Assembly: GCF_014839805.1 (NCBI RefSeq)
Contig: NC_051129.1
Span: 12,466,920-12,530,919 of the forward strand
Source of the DNA: Manduca sexta
Taxonomy: Eukaryota > Arthropoda > Insecta > Lepidoptera > Sphingidae
Length of the DNA: 64,000 nucleotides
Reading direction: 5' to 3'
The notes beneath the pieces are model-generated. The model saw nothing but the letters and a program-made list of their open reading frames with translations, ran no database searches and was not told the DNA's origin. The translations under genes and the position numbers were made by a program. Positions 22,258 to 33,350 of the stretch are shown here, one piece after another. Within the stretch, counting starts at the first letter, position 1, and every line of letters begins with the position of its first letter.

Positions 22258-23224
22258 TAGTGTAAGTAGACAAATGAGTGCTTAATCAGAACTTGAGGCT
22301 AAATAATATTCATTGCTCGTAAACAATCTAATCAGAAGAATCATGAATACTCTAAGATAAAATTAGCATATAGCACTTATAAATAACGTGGCTTCTTTTT
22401 AGTGACAATGAAACTCGAAATCCACACACTCTTAAACATTGCAGCTTTCAAATAAAAAAAAACAATATTTTTAGCTTATCTTAATATTGATCAAACAAAT
22501 AATACTTAGCAAAACATCGCGGTGTATTCATCTGTTTGTAGATATCCAAAATCTCGGTATCATTACACCTAGATAGGCATGAACTTTGCAGATATGCAAA
22601 ATGTAAGATATCAAATATTTACGTACTTATTACATAACCATTTTTCCCACTGTAATTGAACACTTCTGGGTTCCCAGTCTAGGCCGAGGGTCAGTAGGGT
22701 CGGGTGAAATCCACTGGTAAACATGAAAACTCGTCTAATGATCTGTTAGGGTCTAGATGGTTGTTTAAATGTGGTAAAAAGTAAGACTTTTTATATGTGC
22801 AGTAATCGAGTGTTTTTGTTTGATTTTTGAGTTATTTTTTTGTATATTTTTTTTACTATCTTGGGTTGAATGCTTGTAAATGTTTTTGGAATTAAGTATT
22901 CCATTATATTTAGACGCATTAAAGTAAAAAGGGTGTATATATTTCGATTTGAAAATGGCCTACAACTTTCGACATTTGGAATTTATGGTTTAGACGCGCT
23001 GATTATAAAAAAATTATTCGGCGAGTTGTAGGTGTTACCCGCCTACCTACCCTTATAGAGATAAAGGCGTGAGCTTATTACAACATTAATAGCCTTCCTA
23101 ACACCTAGTACAATTATAGGTAAGTTTTTGCTTCCAATGTATCAGGATGACGAGCGGTGTGCAATCTATGTCGTGGTAATAAAGTTCATATTCATGAAAT
23201 AAGATATTACCGTATAGATTAGAA
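22258..23224. other. AT-rich DNA, no gene recognised
   Basis: At about 22695-22765 there is a degenerate phrase 'gtgaaatccactggtaaaca' resembling the LINE 3' end of 13020-13118, too short to call. Nothing else is supported. Confidence 0.4.
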
Positions 23225-23385
23225 CACATACGATCAAAATTCTTATGAGGAATTCTATGTAGGTATCCTCATGCCATTTTCCTTCCCCATTACAGTGACC
23301 AATTCAAAACATACACACGCAACTTCAAAGTCAGAAGGGGGCTACTTTGGAACCGGCAGTTCATTCCCAACTAGACTATTACTAT
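23225..23385 (-). repeat. Degenerate SINE-A
   Basis: Reverse-strand words 'attcttatgaggaattctat', 'tccttccccattacagtgac', 'aaacatacacacgc', 'aaagtcagaagg' and 'cattcccaactagactat' follow SINE-A order from middle to head. Heavily mutated. Confidence 0.5.
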
Positions 23386-24450
23386 ATATATAAATATATT
23401 TAGTACTAACAAATGGTCTTGTCCATGCGTGCCTGCAAGTATGTCGACACACACATTATGTTAAACAGTTTCTAGCAATAAAACCTAGCGCTTCGCGGAC
23501 CTATGAACTGTTGCGCAAGTGGAAACCGTCCTGACGAGCGGCGCGGCGACCTTTGCGATGACATTTCGTTGGGTATCGTTCTAATTGTTACATACTAGTG
23601 TTTGGTGTGGGTTTGGTTACTTGAGCCTCTGGTATCACTAATGTAATGACTTCTTATGGTTACGCGAGTGTTAGACATTGTATTACTGTAAAATGTGGGT
23701 AGATATTGTAACTTTGAATTTTTGGATGACTAACACCTCAGTCCCCTCCGTGGCAATGAAGGTTGCAGTCTTCGAAACTTCAGTAGAAATTTATAATATA
23801 AAATACCGTGATAAAATCATATCACTCGTTTATTATTTATTAGCGCTCAATGATGGAGAATTAATTTGGAGATATTTAAGATGAGGTTAGAAAGAGAAGT
23901 TAGTATGCGACTTAATGATAAAATGATCAGTTGTGTCTGAAAATAGGTACCATGACGTCTCTCTTTAATAGAAGTGACACCGATGAATGAACACACACTT
24001 ACATATAATGCTGTTGAGCTGTATTCTCGTCATTCCGAGACGAGATTTTAACTTTCATAATCCTTAGTGATTATAATCAACTACAATGCTCATCAAGCTA
24101 AAATATAACTTAACTACTTATTAGCAAAAATAGACAGCAAAAATAAGACTCGAAATTTAAGATGTTATTTTCAAAGGAAATTTTAAGTAGATTTAATGTC
24201 CACATATCAACATTCTTAGAGATGACAAATAGTCGCTAGTCATAATCGTAATGCCGGCCAATAAAGTAACTATGTAAATACCCGTGAAACTCGATAAGCA
24301 ACTTACACCAGCCAGTCACAATTGTAAAATTTATAGCTCTAATGACATTTATAAGTGAATCTTCATTGGCCAACCGTTTGCAAACGTGAATGCGTCTGAA
24401 CAATTTCACCACATACTCTGACCTGTTAGGGGAATATAGGTCTATTGATT
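23386..24450. other. Unique DNA with a CpG-rich patch at 23490-23575
   Basis: The patch reads 'gcgcttcgcggacc', 'gacgagcggcgcggcgacc'. No gene or known repeat is recognised. A 68-residue frame at 23678-23884 has no recognisable motif. Confidence 0.35.
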
Positions 24451-24451
24451 A

Positions 24452-24775
24452 CCTCAGTGGCGTAGTTGTATTGCGTATGCGGTACGCCCACCACGCTGAG
24501 GTCACGGTTCGAATCTTGGGTCGGGCCAAAAATATTTTGATTGGGTTTTTCTGTCGTGATAATTACTCAATTGGAGCTTGGAATCAGGAAGTTCGTTGTG
24601 TGTTAACCCTGTGCATCGGAAAGTACGTCAAATTGTTGGTACTGCGCCTGATTTCTTTCCGATCATGTGGAATTTGGCGTTTCACCAGACTATGAGCGTG
24701 AATACGAGAGTGTATTGCAGTATTGCGCACACGTTGAGACTGGGCGCCGTGGTTAAAATTCGTTTAATAAGCTAA
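24452..24775 (+). repeat. SINE-B-headed element with a different 3' body
   Basis: Head ACCTCAGTGGCGTAGTTGTA with box B GGTTCGAATCT, then 'attgggtttttctg'. From about 24620 the sequence is a different body: 'gcgcctgatttctttccgat', 'ttcaccagactatgagcgtg', 'cacacgttgagactgggcgc', 'cgtggttaaaattcg'. The same body end recurs at 35590-35680. This suggests a second SINE subfamily sharing the tRNA-like head. Two open frames (65 and 101 residues) crossing it are spurious. Confidence 0.6.
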
Positions 24776-24894
24776 TATATTAATAAGCTAATTTTTTTTA
24801 TACACTACTGTAGATATTGGGATAACTCTTTTCTCATAAGAGCACAGGTTACGACAAAATGACGTTACTGCACGTAACTGGAGTAAGGTCCAGA

Positions 24895-24962
24895 AAGAGC
24901 ATCGATTAATGAGAGACGGTTTTTCCTCGCTAGTTGACATGATTATGCCGGCCTGTTAGATT
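24895..24962 (+). repeat. SINE-C fragment
   Basis: 'gcatcgattaatgagaga', 'cgctagttgacatgattatg' and 'ccggcctgttaga' correspond to the centre of SINE-C. Confidence 0.45.
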
Positions 24963-25540
24963 TTTAATTAATAAGAGCTGTGGTAGAGTTCTCGTATTAG
25001 TGTGACTCTAGTATGTAGGATTTCCATATGTTCCTTTCAACAGCTTTTTAATTTGTGCTACATAGTGCAATCGTGCTTCCGATTGAAAAGTACTAGTGTC
25101 CGTGTGATTACCATGTATTATGGGAATTTAAATCTTAAATCTAAAGGAGATAAGTTTGGTTATGCAATGCTGTAATATTGGTTATGTATAGTTTCGTAGT
25201 TCAGGTACATAAAATGTTTTAGAATCTTTGTTTACGCATCGAGATATTACGTCAGTGTGAAACTTGTTTTGTTTTTATGCTACTTAACATATGAATGGAT
25301 TAATTTTATTCATAAAAGACGTGTCTCTAAAAATTTGTGAATATTTTATGGCACCTAAAAATAACTAAATAGATTTGTTGCAAAACGACCCATATATGCA
25401 TTTAAAGTTCTAACAAGACCTTTTTTAAAAACAAAAAATGCATAAATTGTGATATTAATTAATATCAAAGTCCGCAAATAAACGCTGCTCACTTGTAAAA
25501 TACAAGTTTATTAATCGTAACTACACATAAACGTATAAAA
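24963..25540. other. AT-rich DNA, no gene recognised
   Basis: No repeat or coding signal noticed. The GC content starts rising at about 25550. Confidence 0.4.
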
Positions 25541-25980
25541 TGCAATCGTGTCATCTGCCCGTCCGAATGCATCGCGTATGTTTAACGGCGCATTATGAAA
25601 GAGCGGTCATGCGCATTAATTAAATACTATATGTCATATGTCACATGTACCCCCTCCAATTACAAGTGATCTACAAATCCCCACTTTTTAGGGAAGTCAT
25701 TGCCCCCCCTATAACGGTACAGGCGGGGCCTGAGTCCGCCACGCCAATCGCGGCGAATGCTGCGCGTGCGCACCGCTCATCTAAGCGAATGATCTAGCGT
25801 ACTCGTCATTTCGCGAGCTTCCGATTGGTCGGCGATAAATTATTTCAACCGGACGATTTCGGCAACGGGCCGATCTAGTTCCACAGCGTGGTCGCTTATC
25901 TGCTTTATTGACCATAAAAGTCACATTAACATTTCCCCGGTATACCAGAAATTACCTGATTTATTTGGTGCTTTTTTTAT

Positions 25981-25988
25981 TATAAAAG
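25981..25988 (+). promoter_or_regulatory. TATA box candidate TATAAAAG
   Basis: A good TATA consensus just upstream of GC-rich DNA. If used, transcription would start about 30 bp downstream, near 26012. No clear initiator was identified. Confidence 0.45.
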
Positions 25989-26011
25989 CACAATAAAACA
26001 AGGTGCGGTAC

Positions 26012-26490
26012 AGGTTCCGCATATAACGGTACGCGCGGCCTTCCCACCCGGTGTCCGCGCGCCGACTGACTGATGGGCAAAGTTTAACCTCTGATAATAA
26101 GAGAGCGGGACGGGGAAACGCGGTTCACAGAAGTGCGAGCGAGACGCAAGATGTAACATCTTCGGTGATCGTGAAGTGCAAGATGAGTATACAGTCACAT
26201 ACGGACCACATCCGAGTGAGGCTCGGGGACTGTTTAAAAAACGAAACGCGCGATTCGCGTTGCGCGTACGCACGGGCGCGCGCGCTCTGCTTTTCAAATT
26301 TCGAATTTCGCTCCGTTTTTAAAATTCGCGTTCGCGAATTTTTTTGACATGTCCAATTAGACATAGATAGTGTTAATTGTAGTGTACAATACTGTGATGT
26401 GTGCGATGACATACGGAATTCTAAGTTGAGTGGGAAACTGTTATATATTAATTTAAGGACATCTCGTGTACATTTGAAGACAACATCAAC
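26012..26490 (+). other. Putative 5' noncoding first exon ending at a strong splice donor
   Basis: Start inferred from the TATA box, end from AAC|GTAAGTG with GT at 26491-26492, a close match to the donor consensus. Only short upstream ATG frames are inside (for example ATGTAA near 26151), so it looks like 5' UTR. The gene it belongs to is not identifiable here, and no downstream coding exon was recognised in the window. It could instead be a noncoding RNA exon. Confidence 0.4.
26321..26342. repeat. Perfect 10+10 bp palindrome AAAATTCGCG/CGCGAATTTT
   Basis: Two perfect 10-bp arms separated by TT, inside the putative first exon. It could be a dimeric transcription-factor site or an RNA hairpin. 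Confidence 0.75.
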
Positions 26491-26492
26491 GT

Positions 26493-27445
26493 AAGTGAAT
26501 TTCATTATTTATAGAAATTTTGCATGTATTTAATATAGAGCAGGTGCGGTTTTTTTTCACAGAAAATATGAATTTCTATACATTCTTGTTTAAGTTAATT
26601 ATGTCTAAAGAATATTGGTTGATAATTTTATATCAATTTATACAATGCTACGCGGACATGTAACTATAAAAATAAGTATAATTTTATTTTTCCTATTTGC
26701 TTATAACTTGCTTGATAAGTTGACTTCATCCAACTGATACTAAATAATATTTTTGTGTTATAAATTCGGACAAATGAGACCTCTACAGTTATTTATTAGT
26801 ACTAGAGCATCGCAATTTATGTAGAGATTTTAAGGTTGTTCATCTGTGTTGGAACGACAGGGGTTTATATGACATATTAAAAAAGAAGCCTTTAATTATC
26901 AAGTACATATTACATTACTTAAGTATAATTAAATTATACACAAACTGAAATATAGAGAAATATATATATGAAATTTTTTATCAATAAGATTCAAACTTCC
27001 TATGGTTTTGAACAAGCCCATTCATACTAACCTATATATTAAAATTTCATATTAATAAATAATTGAATGTGTACATCTTTAGTAGATGTATAGTCAGAAG
27101 TCATTAAAAACGGACTGTACTGAATATATTTAATGTTTTGGTAATAATTGTCTTACTAAATTAAAATTTCCTTAGCTATACAACATTGTGTTGTATTTAT
27201 GTGTGAATTTATTTTAAAAGTTCTTTATAAATCTTTAAATTAAATTTTATATATAGGGTTTATAATATGTAAACAAACTTAATTATATTTTCACGGCTGT
27301 TTCTGGAATATATGTTTGTTATAAATCACATTTAAGCTTCACTATTAACGTTATTGTTTAGGTAAATTAATCTTGTCAACAACTAGTGTTATTCTTTTTG
27401 ATTCCTTATTTATATAAGAAGATAATACAGGCATTTTGAGACTTA
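26493..27445. other. AT-rich DNA, possible start of a first intron
   Basis: Composition drops sharply to AT-rich after the donor at 26491. No repeat or coding signal seen. Confidence 0.4.
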
Positions 27446-27454
27446 ATATCCATG

Positions 27455-27600
27455 TGTAAGAGTGACAAGAGTAGCGCAATCCTACGCAGTGCTTTGTATA
27501 TCAAAGATCGTATGGTGTTGCTACTGTTATAGGGCAGTCATATCGCTTACAATTAGGCGAGCGGCTTCCTTATTTCGTCATTAATCTTGATAATAGAAGA
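27455..27600 (+). repeat. Family-D fragment
   Basis: 'gtgacaagagtagcgcaat', 'atggtgttgctactgttata', 'tatcgcttacaattaggcga' and 'cggcttccttatttcgtc' match the 3' half of family D (11530-11680), degenerate. Confidence 0.55.
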
Positions 27601-27721
27601 AAGTGTAACTATTATATTTATTACTACATTATAATGTTACTTGGTCAATTAAATTATACAATATTAAGAACAATGAAAATTAAATAATTTATTAAGGATA
27701 CATTGATCTATACTACACTAA

Positions 27722-27998
27722 TAACATCAGCCCTGTATTGTGTACTGTCTCAATGCTGGGCACGGGCCTCATTTATTATTGAGAGGGTTTATGCCTTAGT
27801 CTACCATGCTGGCCTAGTGCGGATTACCAGATTGCACGGGCCCTTAAAAAATCTATAAAAATCTTTTCAAGTAAACAGGGTTCTTTACAATTTTTTCTTT
27901 CACCGTTAAAGCAAGCGATAATTTTCAAAGAATACACACAAAAATAGAAAAGTCAGAGGTGCTTGCCCTTGGGTTATGAACCTGCAGACATTCGTTTC
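27722..27998 (-). repeat. SINE-A, minus strand, head truncated
   Basis: From tail 'aacatcagccctgtattgtg' through 'caatgctgggcacgggcctc', 'ggcctagtgcggatta', 'tttcaccgttaaagcaagcg' to 'gaacctgcagacattcgttt'. The box A segment is absent. It faces the plus-strand SINE-A at 28061, forming an inverted pair about 60 bp apart. Confidence 0.75.
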
Positions 27999-28002
27999 GG
28001 CA

Positions 28003-28500
28003 ACAGTGGTGAAGAGTGAAATTTTCCAAAAGGAAACCCGACACATAACATAGGTATTAAGCGGCGATAGCCTAGTTGGGTGTGGAACGGACTGCCAAGA
28101 CGAATGTCCGCAGGTTCAAATCCCAAGGGCACGCGCCTCTGACTTTTCTAAAATCATGTGTGTATTCTTTAGGAATTTATCGTTCGCTTTAACGGTGACG
28201 GAAAACATCGTGAGGAAACCTGCACATCTGAGAAGTTCTCTATAAGAATTTCGAAGGTGTGTGAATTCTACTAATCCGAACTAGGTCAGCGTGGTGGATT
28301 AAGGCCTATGCCCTCTCAGTAGTAGAGGAGCCCATGCTCAGCAGTGGGGGAGTATATAATACAGGGCTGATATTATATAAAGTAGGTATTAATATACATA
28401 AAAGCGATCTGCAATCGTTCTAATGACATTTTTTACATAAATTACGAAAGGGAAGCCGAGAGTAATCGGGTTGTATGAACTATTCTGAAAAAATATATTG
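28003..28500 (+). repeat. Repeat family E, interrupted by a SINE
   Basis: 28003-28060 ('gtgaagagtgaaattttcc', 'aaggaaacccgaca') and 28383-28500 ('ttctaatgacattttttaca', 'gggaagccgagagtaatcgg') are contiguous in the copy at 37380-37550. The SINE-A at 28061-28382 is therefore a later insertion. The nature of family E is unknown to me. Confidence 0.6.
28061..28382 (+). mobile_element. Full-length SINE-A with 10-bp target-site duplication
   Basis: Intact tRNA-like head GCGGCGATAGCCTAGTTGGG, box B GGTTCAAATCC, body and tail ('acagggctgatattatataa'). TAGGTATTAA lies at 28051-28060 and 28383-28392. The target is a copy of repeat E. It is one of the best-preserved SINE-A copies in the window. Confidence 0.88.
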
Positions 28501-28684
28501 TAAAATTATAAGAAATATAATGTGAATTATATATTATATAAAAAAAAACGATGTAAAAGTAACTACTTTTTTGAGTACACAGTGTAGTAAAATTGTATTG
28601 CACACCGGTACCTATCCTGGTAGAATGTATTGAAACATTTTGTTCCACCTACATTCAGCAATGAAGAATTTGTAATTTGTAATT

Positions 28685-28740
28685 CGCCACTGCTCGGCAG
28701 TCCGTTTTATTCCCAACTAGGCTATCACGGCTTTTTCCAC
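28685..28740 (-). repeat. SINE-A head fragment
   Basis: 'cactgctcggcagtccgttt' and 'tattcccaactaggctatca' are the reverse of the SINE-A head. Confidence 0.6.
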
Positions 28741-31645
28741 ACATTATAGCAATTGAAATACTACGTTAATATACGTTATAATCAATCTTAATCCACATCT
28801 GACCACACATATTGTGTGTCCATCAAAAGATGCAAAGTGCACAGGTCATCTCGACGTCTATTGTCTTAACTCTATGTAGAGGCGGATGGTAGAGTTAGAG
28901 ACGAAACAATTCTAGTTTAGGGACGTAGAGTGTATGAAGGTTTACATGTTTAGTGAAAGCTTAAGCTCGTGTTTAACTTTTTTATCAAATGAGTTATTTT
29001 AATGATTTTTTTTTTATTTACGAGAATGTTAGAAATTGAAATGAAACTATTTTCCGGATTTCGTGGTTTTTATATTGTGATTTTCGCCCGACGTTTCGAA
29101 GACTGCTGTGTTATCTTATTACAATAATTATTAGTCATTAGTCTTTTTATCAGTTAATATAAAATATTTTTAGCAGTTTTTTGTATAGTTTGTTGTTTGG
29201 ATTTGTTGTAATACAGCAGCGTTTCGGCTTACATTGCGAGTTTTAACAAATATTTTTTGCAAGTATACTCAAGTTTTCATACACGGCAAATATATTATTG
29301 TAACATCGTAGCAAGAACTTAAGTCGTAGGTGTATGGTTGTTATTTCAATGCTGTCTTTTAATTGATTATAAATAAACCTAATAGAGACTCAGTGAAATA
29401 AAATAAATTTAAATTTGCAACACCTTACCTTAATAACACTTTACAAAGTGTTCTTATAAAATAAATATCAAGAACTGTTAGGAACTTGTACTCACAACAA
29501 CAACTCTTAAGATGAATGAATTGTTCTGGGCATCGAAACCCCGGCATTTACTCTCTAGACAATTACTTGCCCTTAACACCTTACCAAAAAGCAACACTAA
29601 TTGCAACTTCTATGCCGGTTGCGATTATTGTCTTGCTCTGAAACACCACTGTTATTATATGTTAACGACCCAAGAAGTCGTGTTGGAAATTCGATTAAGC
29701 AATAAACAGTAATCAATCAAACACAGCTCGCGTGACGTGATAGTCAAAACGGACGAGTTATTGCGTCAATTTTGATGCGTCAGAAACACAACTCGTAAAT
29801 TGACGCTCAACATGAGCATGTTTTTCAAATGTTGTACGATTTGCTCGTCGTATCTTGTAGTGTTATATTTAGTTAAAAGGACGTGGAAGGTAAAATCATA
29901 GGTACTGGGATTAATATGTTTTTGTAATACAGAATAATGAGTACAGCGTGATGCAGTAATAAGTATTGATAGCCAATTCCTAAATTTCGTAAATTTATAT
30001 AAATATTTTAAATTATAAAATAATTTATTAATTACAATAATTTAATTTAAAAATTAATAAATACATTCCATAACTTTTTTTAAATTTTAAAGGATTTAAT
30101 AATTAAAGAGATTAAACACTTTTCAATAAAAATATATGGGAAGTAATACATACGGGTAATAGTGGGTGTATTGGTTGCGCCTGTACTTACCTCTTCGGGT
30201 AAAAAGCGTCAATGTGTTAAATAAAATAAGAAGCGATTCACAAAATATTTTTTCCGAGAATTTTGAATTTAAAAATTTGTGTTACTTTTTAAAAAGTATC
30301 CTTACTTCTCAGCTCAAAAATTGACAGTAAAATTTTCACTAACCATCAACCAAAACAGAAACCAATAAACCACAGAGTGAAGAGACTAAGTAGAAAGCTA
30401 AGTCTATGACAAGGAAGCGACTGCGGTTGTTTTCACTACGTCGACCTAACAACTTGTTAAACTTTATTGTATCCATGTCATTTGTTGTTTTTATTGCGTC
30501 CACTTTCCCGGATAATCAATTTTGAACTTTAAAGGAAATATCGCTTTCTAGGGTGCAGCGGTTGAGCTGTTAAGTGAAGTCGTAGGTTTAGTCCAGGCAA
30601 TGAAATGTTTGTGGGTGAAAATTTTATTTAAACGTTAGCTATTATGTTGTTTTATATAAAATGTTGTCTTATATCAGAATCGAATTAACGATCTCTTGGT
30701 CTGCAAGTATACCACTCAACCAGCCATTGTACATTTGAAACGATATCATAAAACACACTTCACAAATTTTTTTAATGCAACTTTTATCAGACCCTAGTTT
30801 TAGCAAAATTGGTAGTAAGTTAAACATTACAAGTTAAGTGACCACTACCAATTAATAGCTATGATACGTATTATATAGCTGTCGATTTACTGTCAGTAAA
30901 GGGTTAGCGCACACTGTACATATTCCAGACGAATATTCGTGGAGGTAAAAATAAAGCTTTTCCACTGCTACGTCGTACAGGTTGTATGGAATGCAGAGAA
31001 TGCATTTATTCTAAGCGGTCAAGTATTATACGAATTTATAATCGCAAGTGCGCGCGCACGTTAACAGGGGTTACAAACCATCGATAAAAAGAATCAAAGT
31101 ATTTATCATCTATAAAAACATGGCGAAATCTATTTATCTTTTCAAGTATCAAAGCCTTACACAACATTTCGTTAAAATTCTAACATAATACCAAATTCAA
31201 ACTAACCGATAAATCGTGTGATTAATTAAAGCGATATTTTGAAAAGTAATCCGGACAAAGCGATCAGTATAAAGAGCCTCACACTATGACCGAGGTCGGA
31301 TAATAAATGAGCCATGCGTTTACGTGATAAAAAGAAATTGTATGAAGTTAATGAGCATCAATATTAAGTAAATTTTAAAACCTTGTGTTATTTCATCACT
31401 GTTTTGAATTGATGTTATTAACGCATTATTACTGCAGCCTATTTATTTATTTAAGTGCGTCAAACAAAGATAATGAGTCAGCAAAATATGTCTATCTGTG
31501 TTTACGTGTAAAAGTTTTGCCCTATCGTATAAAGCTAAAAATATATCAAGACGCAAACCAATAATATATTACTTATTCCTATACATTTTCTTTGAGTCTG
31601 ATAGAACTATGTGAACCTATGGTTCTTGGGATATTGTGAGTAACT
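28741..31645. other. AT-rich DNA with minor repeat scraps
   Basis: 29080-29112 carries 'cgcccgacgtttcgaagact', a phrase also present at 55271-55290, so probably a dispersed repeat. 29980-30110 is nearly pure A/T. 30660-30735 resembles a degenerate tRNA-like SINE on the minus strand ('tctcttggtctgcaag', 'ctcaaccagc'). The 66-residue frame at 29512-29712 has no recognisable motif. No gene supported. Confidence 0.4.
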
Positions 31646-31650
31646 ATGGG

Positions 31651-31895
31651 CTGCTTCGATGGCGTTGTTGTATTGCGCGCGCGGTACGGCTTTTATTTTG
31701 AGGTCTTGGGTTCGCGTCACGGCTCAGGCAAAGTGATATTACATTTTATTCCCAGTATTAGCCCGGAGTCTAGAATATGTGCCCTATATGGCGATAGGCT
31801 CGCGCGAATTACAATACTATAAAACGGAACACGCAGGGGAAAGTGGGTGCCTTGGTTTTACCTCTGCCTAGCCTCTTACACTTCGTAATAAAATT
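31651..31895 (+). repeat. SINE-B copy
   Basis: 'gcttcgatggcgttgttgta', 'ttgaggtcttgggttcgcgt', 'tattagcccggagtctagaa', 'atggcgataggctcgcg', 'ggaaagtgggtgccttggtt', 'tctgcctagcctctta'. The head carries box A-like and box B-like segments. All bodies agree in order with 33002-33273. Confidence 0.75.
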
Positions 31896-32325
31896 TGTAA
31901 ACTGAAGTACAGATGTTTTAAAACGTGTCTCCAAGTACTCCAATATGATATTAGATTGTCAGTAGTTCGACGTCAATTGTAAGTAGGTACAATATAATCT
32001 AATTACTTTTTCTTGCTAATCTACGTAATTATTAGATAAATATATGAATCATCGAATGATCAACAGCAGTCAAAAGCAGTCAAAAGGTTTTAAATTTGAT
32101 CCCAAGGTCTCACTAACAGGTGCGTTCACACTTCAAAAGTCACAAAAGTCCGCATTAATTGCTTTGAGACAATTAATTATGATAATTTATCGCCCCGATA
32201 CAGTTTTATTGGATTTAAATTACTTGACATTTGAAGAAAAAGGAAGAGTGTGTGTAAACATTAAAGTGATTCATATTTGATCAAATTAGTGTAAAAGATT
32301 TATAAGAAACAGAACAATAAAACAT
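31896..32325. other. AT-rich DNA, no gene recognised
   Basis: A 78-residue frame at 32044-32280 has no recognisable motif. 'gcagtcaaaagcagtcaaaa' is a short direct repeat near 32067. Confidence 0.4.
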
Positions 32326-32545
32326 ACATCACGCTTTCATACCCGAAGGGGTAATCAGAAGTAAAACCAGAGAATAAATTTTTCACTATGTAAATTCCAT
32401 CTGAATACGCGACAAGCCTATCGGTGTGTCAGAGTAAAAATTACATACTCCATGCCAGAAAATCCAAATATCACTTTTCCCGATTCGGTATTCAACCCGG
32501 ACCTCAGGGCGGTGAACCGCGTACGCCCCACGACTAAGACATTAA
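32326..32545 (-). repeat. Degenerate SINE-B, minus strand
   Basis: 'cacgctttcatacccgaagg', 'gacaagcctatcggtgtgtc', 'atcacttttcccgattcggt' and 'caacccggacctcagggcgg' correspond in reverse to SINE-B from tail to box B. Confidence 0.55.
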
Positions 32546-32914
32546 CGCAATGGTGTAAAAGATTTGTTAGTACGCATTGCTCTTAACTTCGCACGACAAA
32601 ACCTTCCGAAATAAAAGTCCTTTTGAATACTCATCTGATATAAAAAGATATGTTAATCTAGGACGTGTACCATTCGTATGTTAAATTTTATCAAAAACCG
32701 TTTAGCGGCGTCCGCGTTTTTTAATAAACTTCCAAACACAAACGTATTTATAATACCGAGACTAGCAATACGAGTGATTCATACAGGAAAAATTAGATTA
32801 AATTGTTGCATAAAATTAGTTGGAATTTTAGGTGATTCCAAATATAGATCAAATCCGGTAGCCTGTTCATAATAATTAGAGTGTAATGTGACCTTGTCGT
32901 ATTGAGAGCATATC

Positions 32915-32990
32915 ACTAATGTATTATATTTTTCATGAAATTTATGATCTACATAATTGTTCGTTTCTAAACTCTATTTTTAACTGCTAA
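32915..32990 (+). repeat. Left unit of a ~76-bp tandem duplication split by a SINE
   Basis: 'catgaaatttatgatcta' and 'taatgtattatatttt' recur at 33274-33350. The second unit is interrupted near its start by the SINE-B insertion at 33000-33273. Confidence 0.75.
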
Positions 32991-32999
32991 TATATTATA

Positions 33000-33273
33000 C
33001 TGCCTCGGTGGCGTACTTAGTTGTATTGCATGCCCGGTACAATAGCGCTCTGGGGTCCTGGGTTCGAATCCCGCGTCAGGCAAAGTGATATTTGGGTTTT
33101 TCTGCTCAGTATCAGTCCGGAGTCTGGAATTTGTACCCGATATGGCTATAGCCTCGCCCCCTGTCACATCATGGGACGGAACATACTTGGCGAAAAGTGG
33201 GTGCCCTAGTTGCGCCTCTGCATACCCCTTCGGGGATAAATGCGTGATGTTATGTATGTATGTATGTATGTGT
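33000..33273 (+). mobile_element. Full-length SINE-B with 13-bp target-site duplication
   Basis: Head GCCTCGGTGGCGTACTTAGT, box B GGTTCGAATCC, then 'gggtttttctgctcagtatc', 'ggagtctggaatttgtaccc', 'cctgtcacatcatgggacgg', 'ccttcggggataaatgcgtg' and a (TATG)n tail. CTAATATATTATA occurs at 32987-32999 and 33274-33286. Three small frames crossing it (62-85 residues) are spurious. Confidence 0.87.
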
Positions 33274-33350
33274 CTAATATATTATATTTTACATGAAATT
33301 TATGATCTAATTAATTGTAAGTTTTTAAGCCCTGGTTTTTAATTAATACT
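33274..33350 (+). repeat. Right unit of the ~76-bp tandem duplication
   Basis: Aligns with 32915-32990 ('catgaaatttatgatct'). Its first 13 bp double as the SINE target-site duplication. Confidence 0.75.

Larger units (their letters stand above)
25550..26345 (+). promoter_or_regulatory. CpG-rich promoter-like region
   Basis: The most GC- and CpG-rich stretch of the window. For example, 25741-25800 holds about 10 CpGs and 26221-26280 about 13. It contains a CCAAT box (25744-25748), an inverted CCAAT (ATTGG, 25824-25828), TATAAAAG (25981-25988), an alternating CG run near 26270-26284 and a palindrome at 26321-26342. No repeat family was recognised here. Open frames on both strands (25980-26505) overlap each other and look like a by-product of GC-rich sequence. 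Best explained as the promoter and 5' UTR of a host gene or long noncoding RNA reading rightward. Confidence 0.6.

Noticed and set aside
25980..26505. Overlapping open frames of 98-126 codons on both strands in the CpG-rich block
   Set aside because: Arginine- and serine-rich frames on both strands reflect GC-rich composition. The region is better explained as promoter and 5' UTR.
33002..33075. Possible functional tRNA gene (box A and box B present)
   Set aside because: Boxes A and B belong to the SINE-B head. The sequence continues into the SINE body and has a target-site duplication, and no cloverleaf acceptor stem closes.
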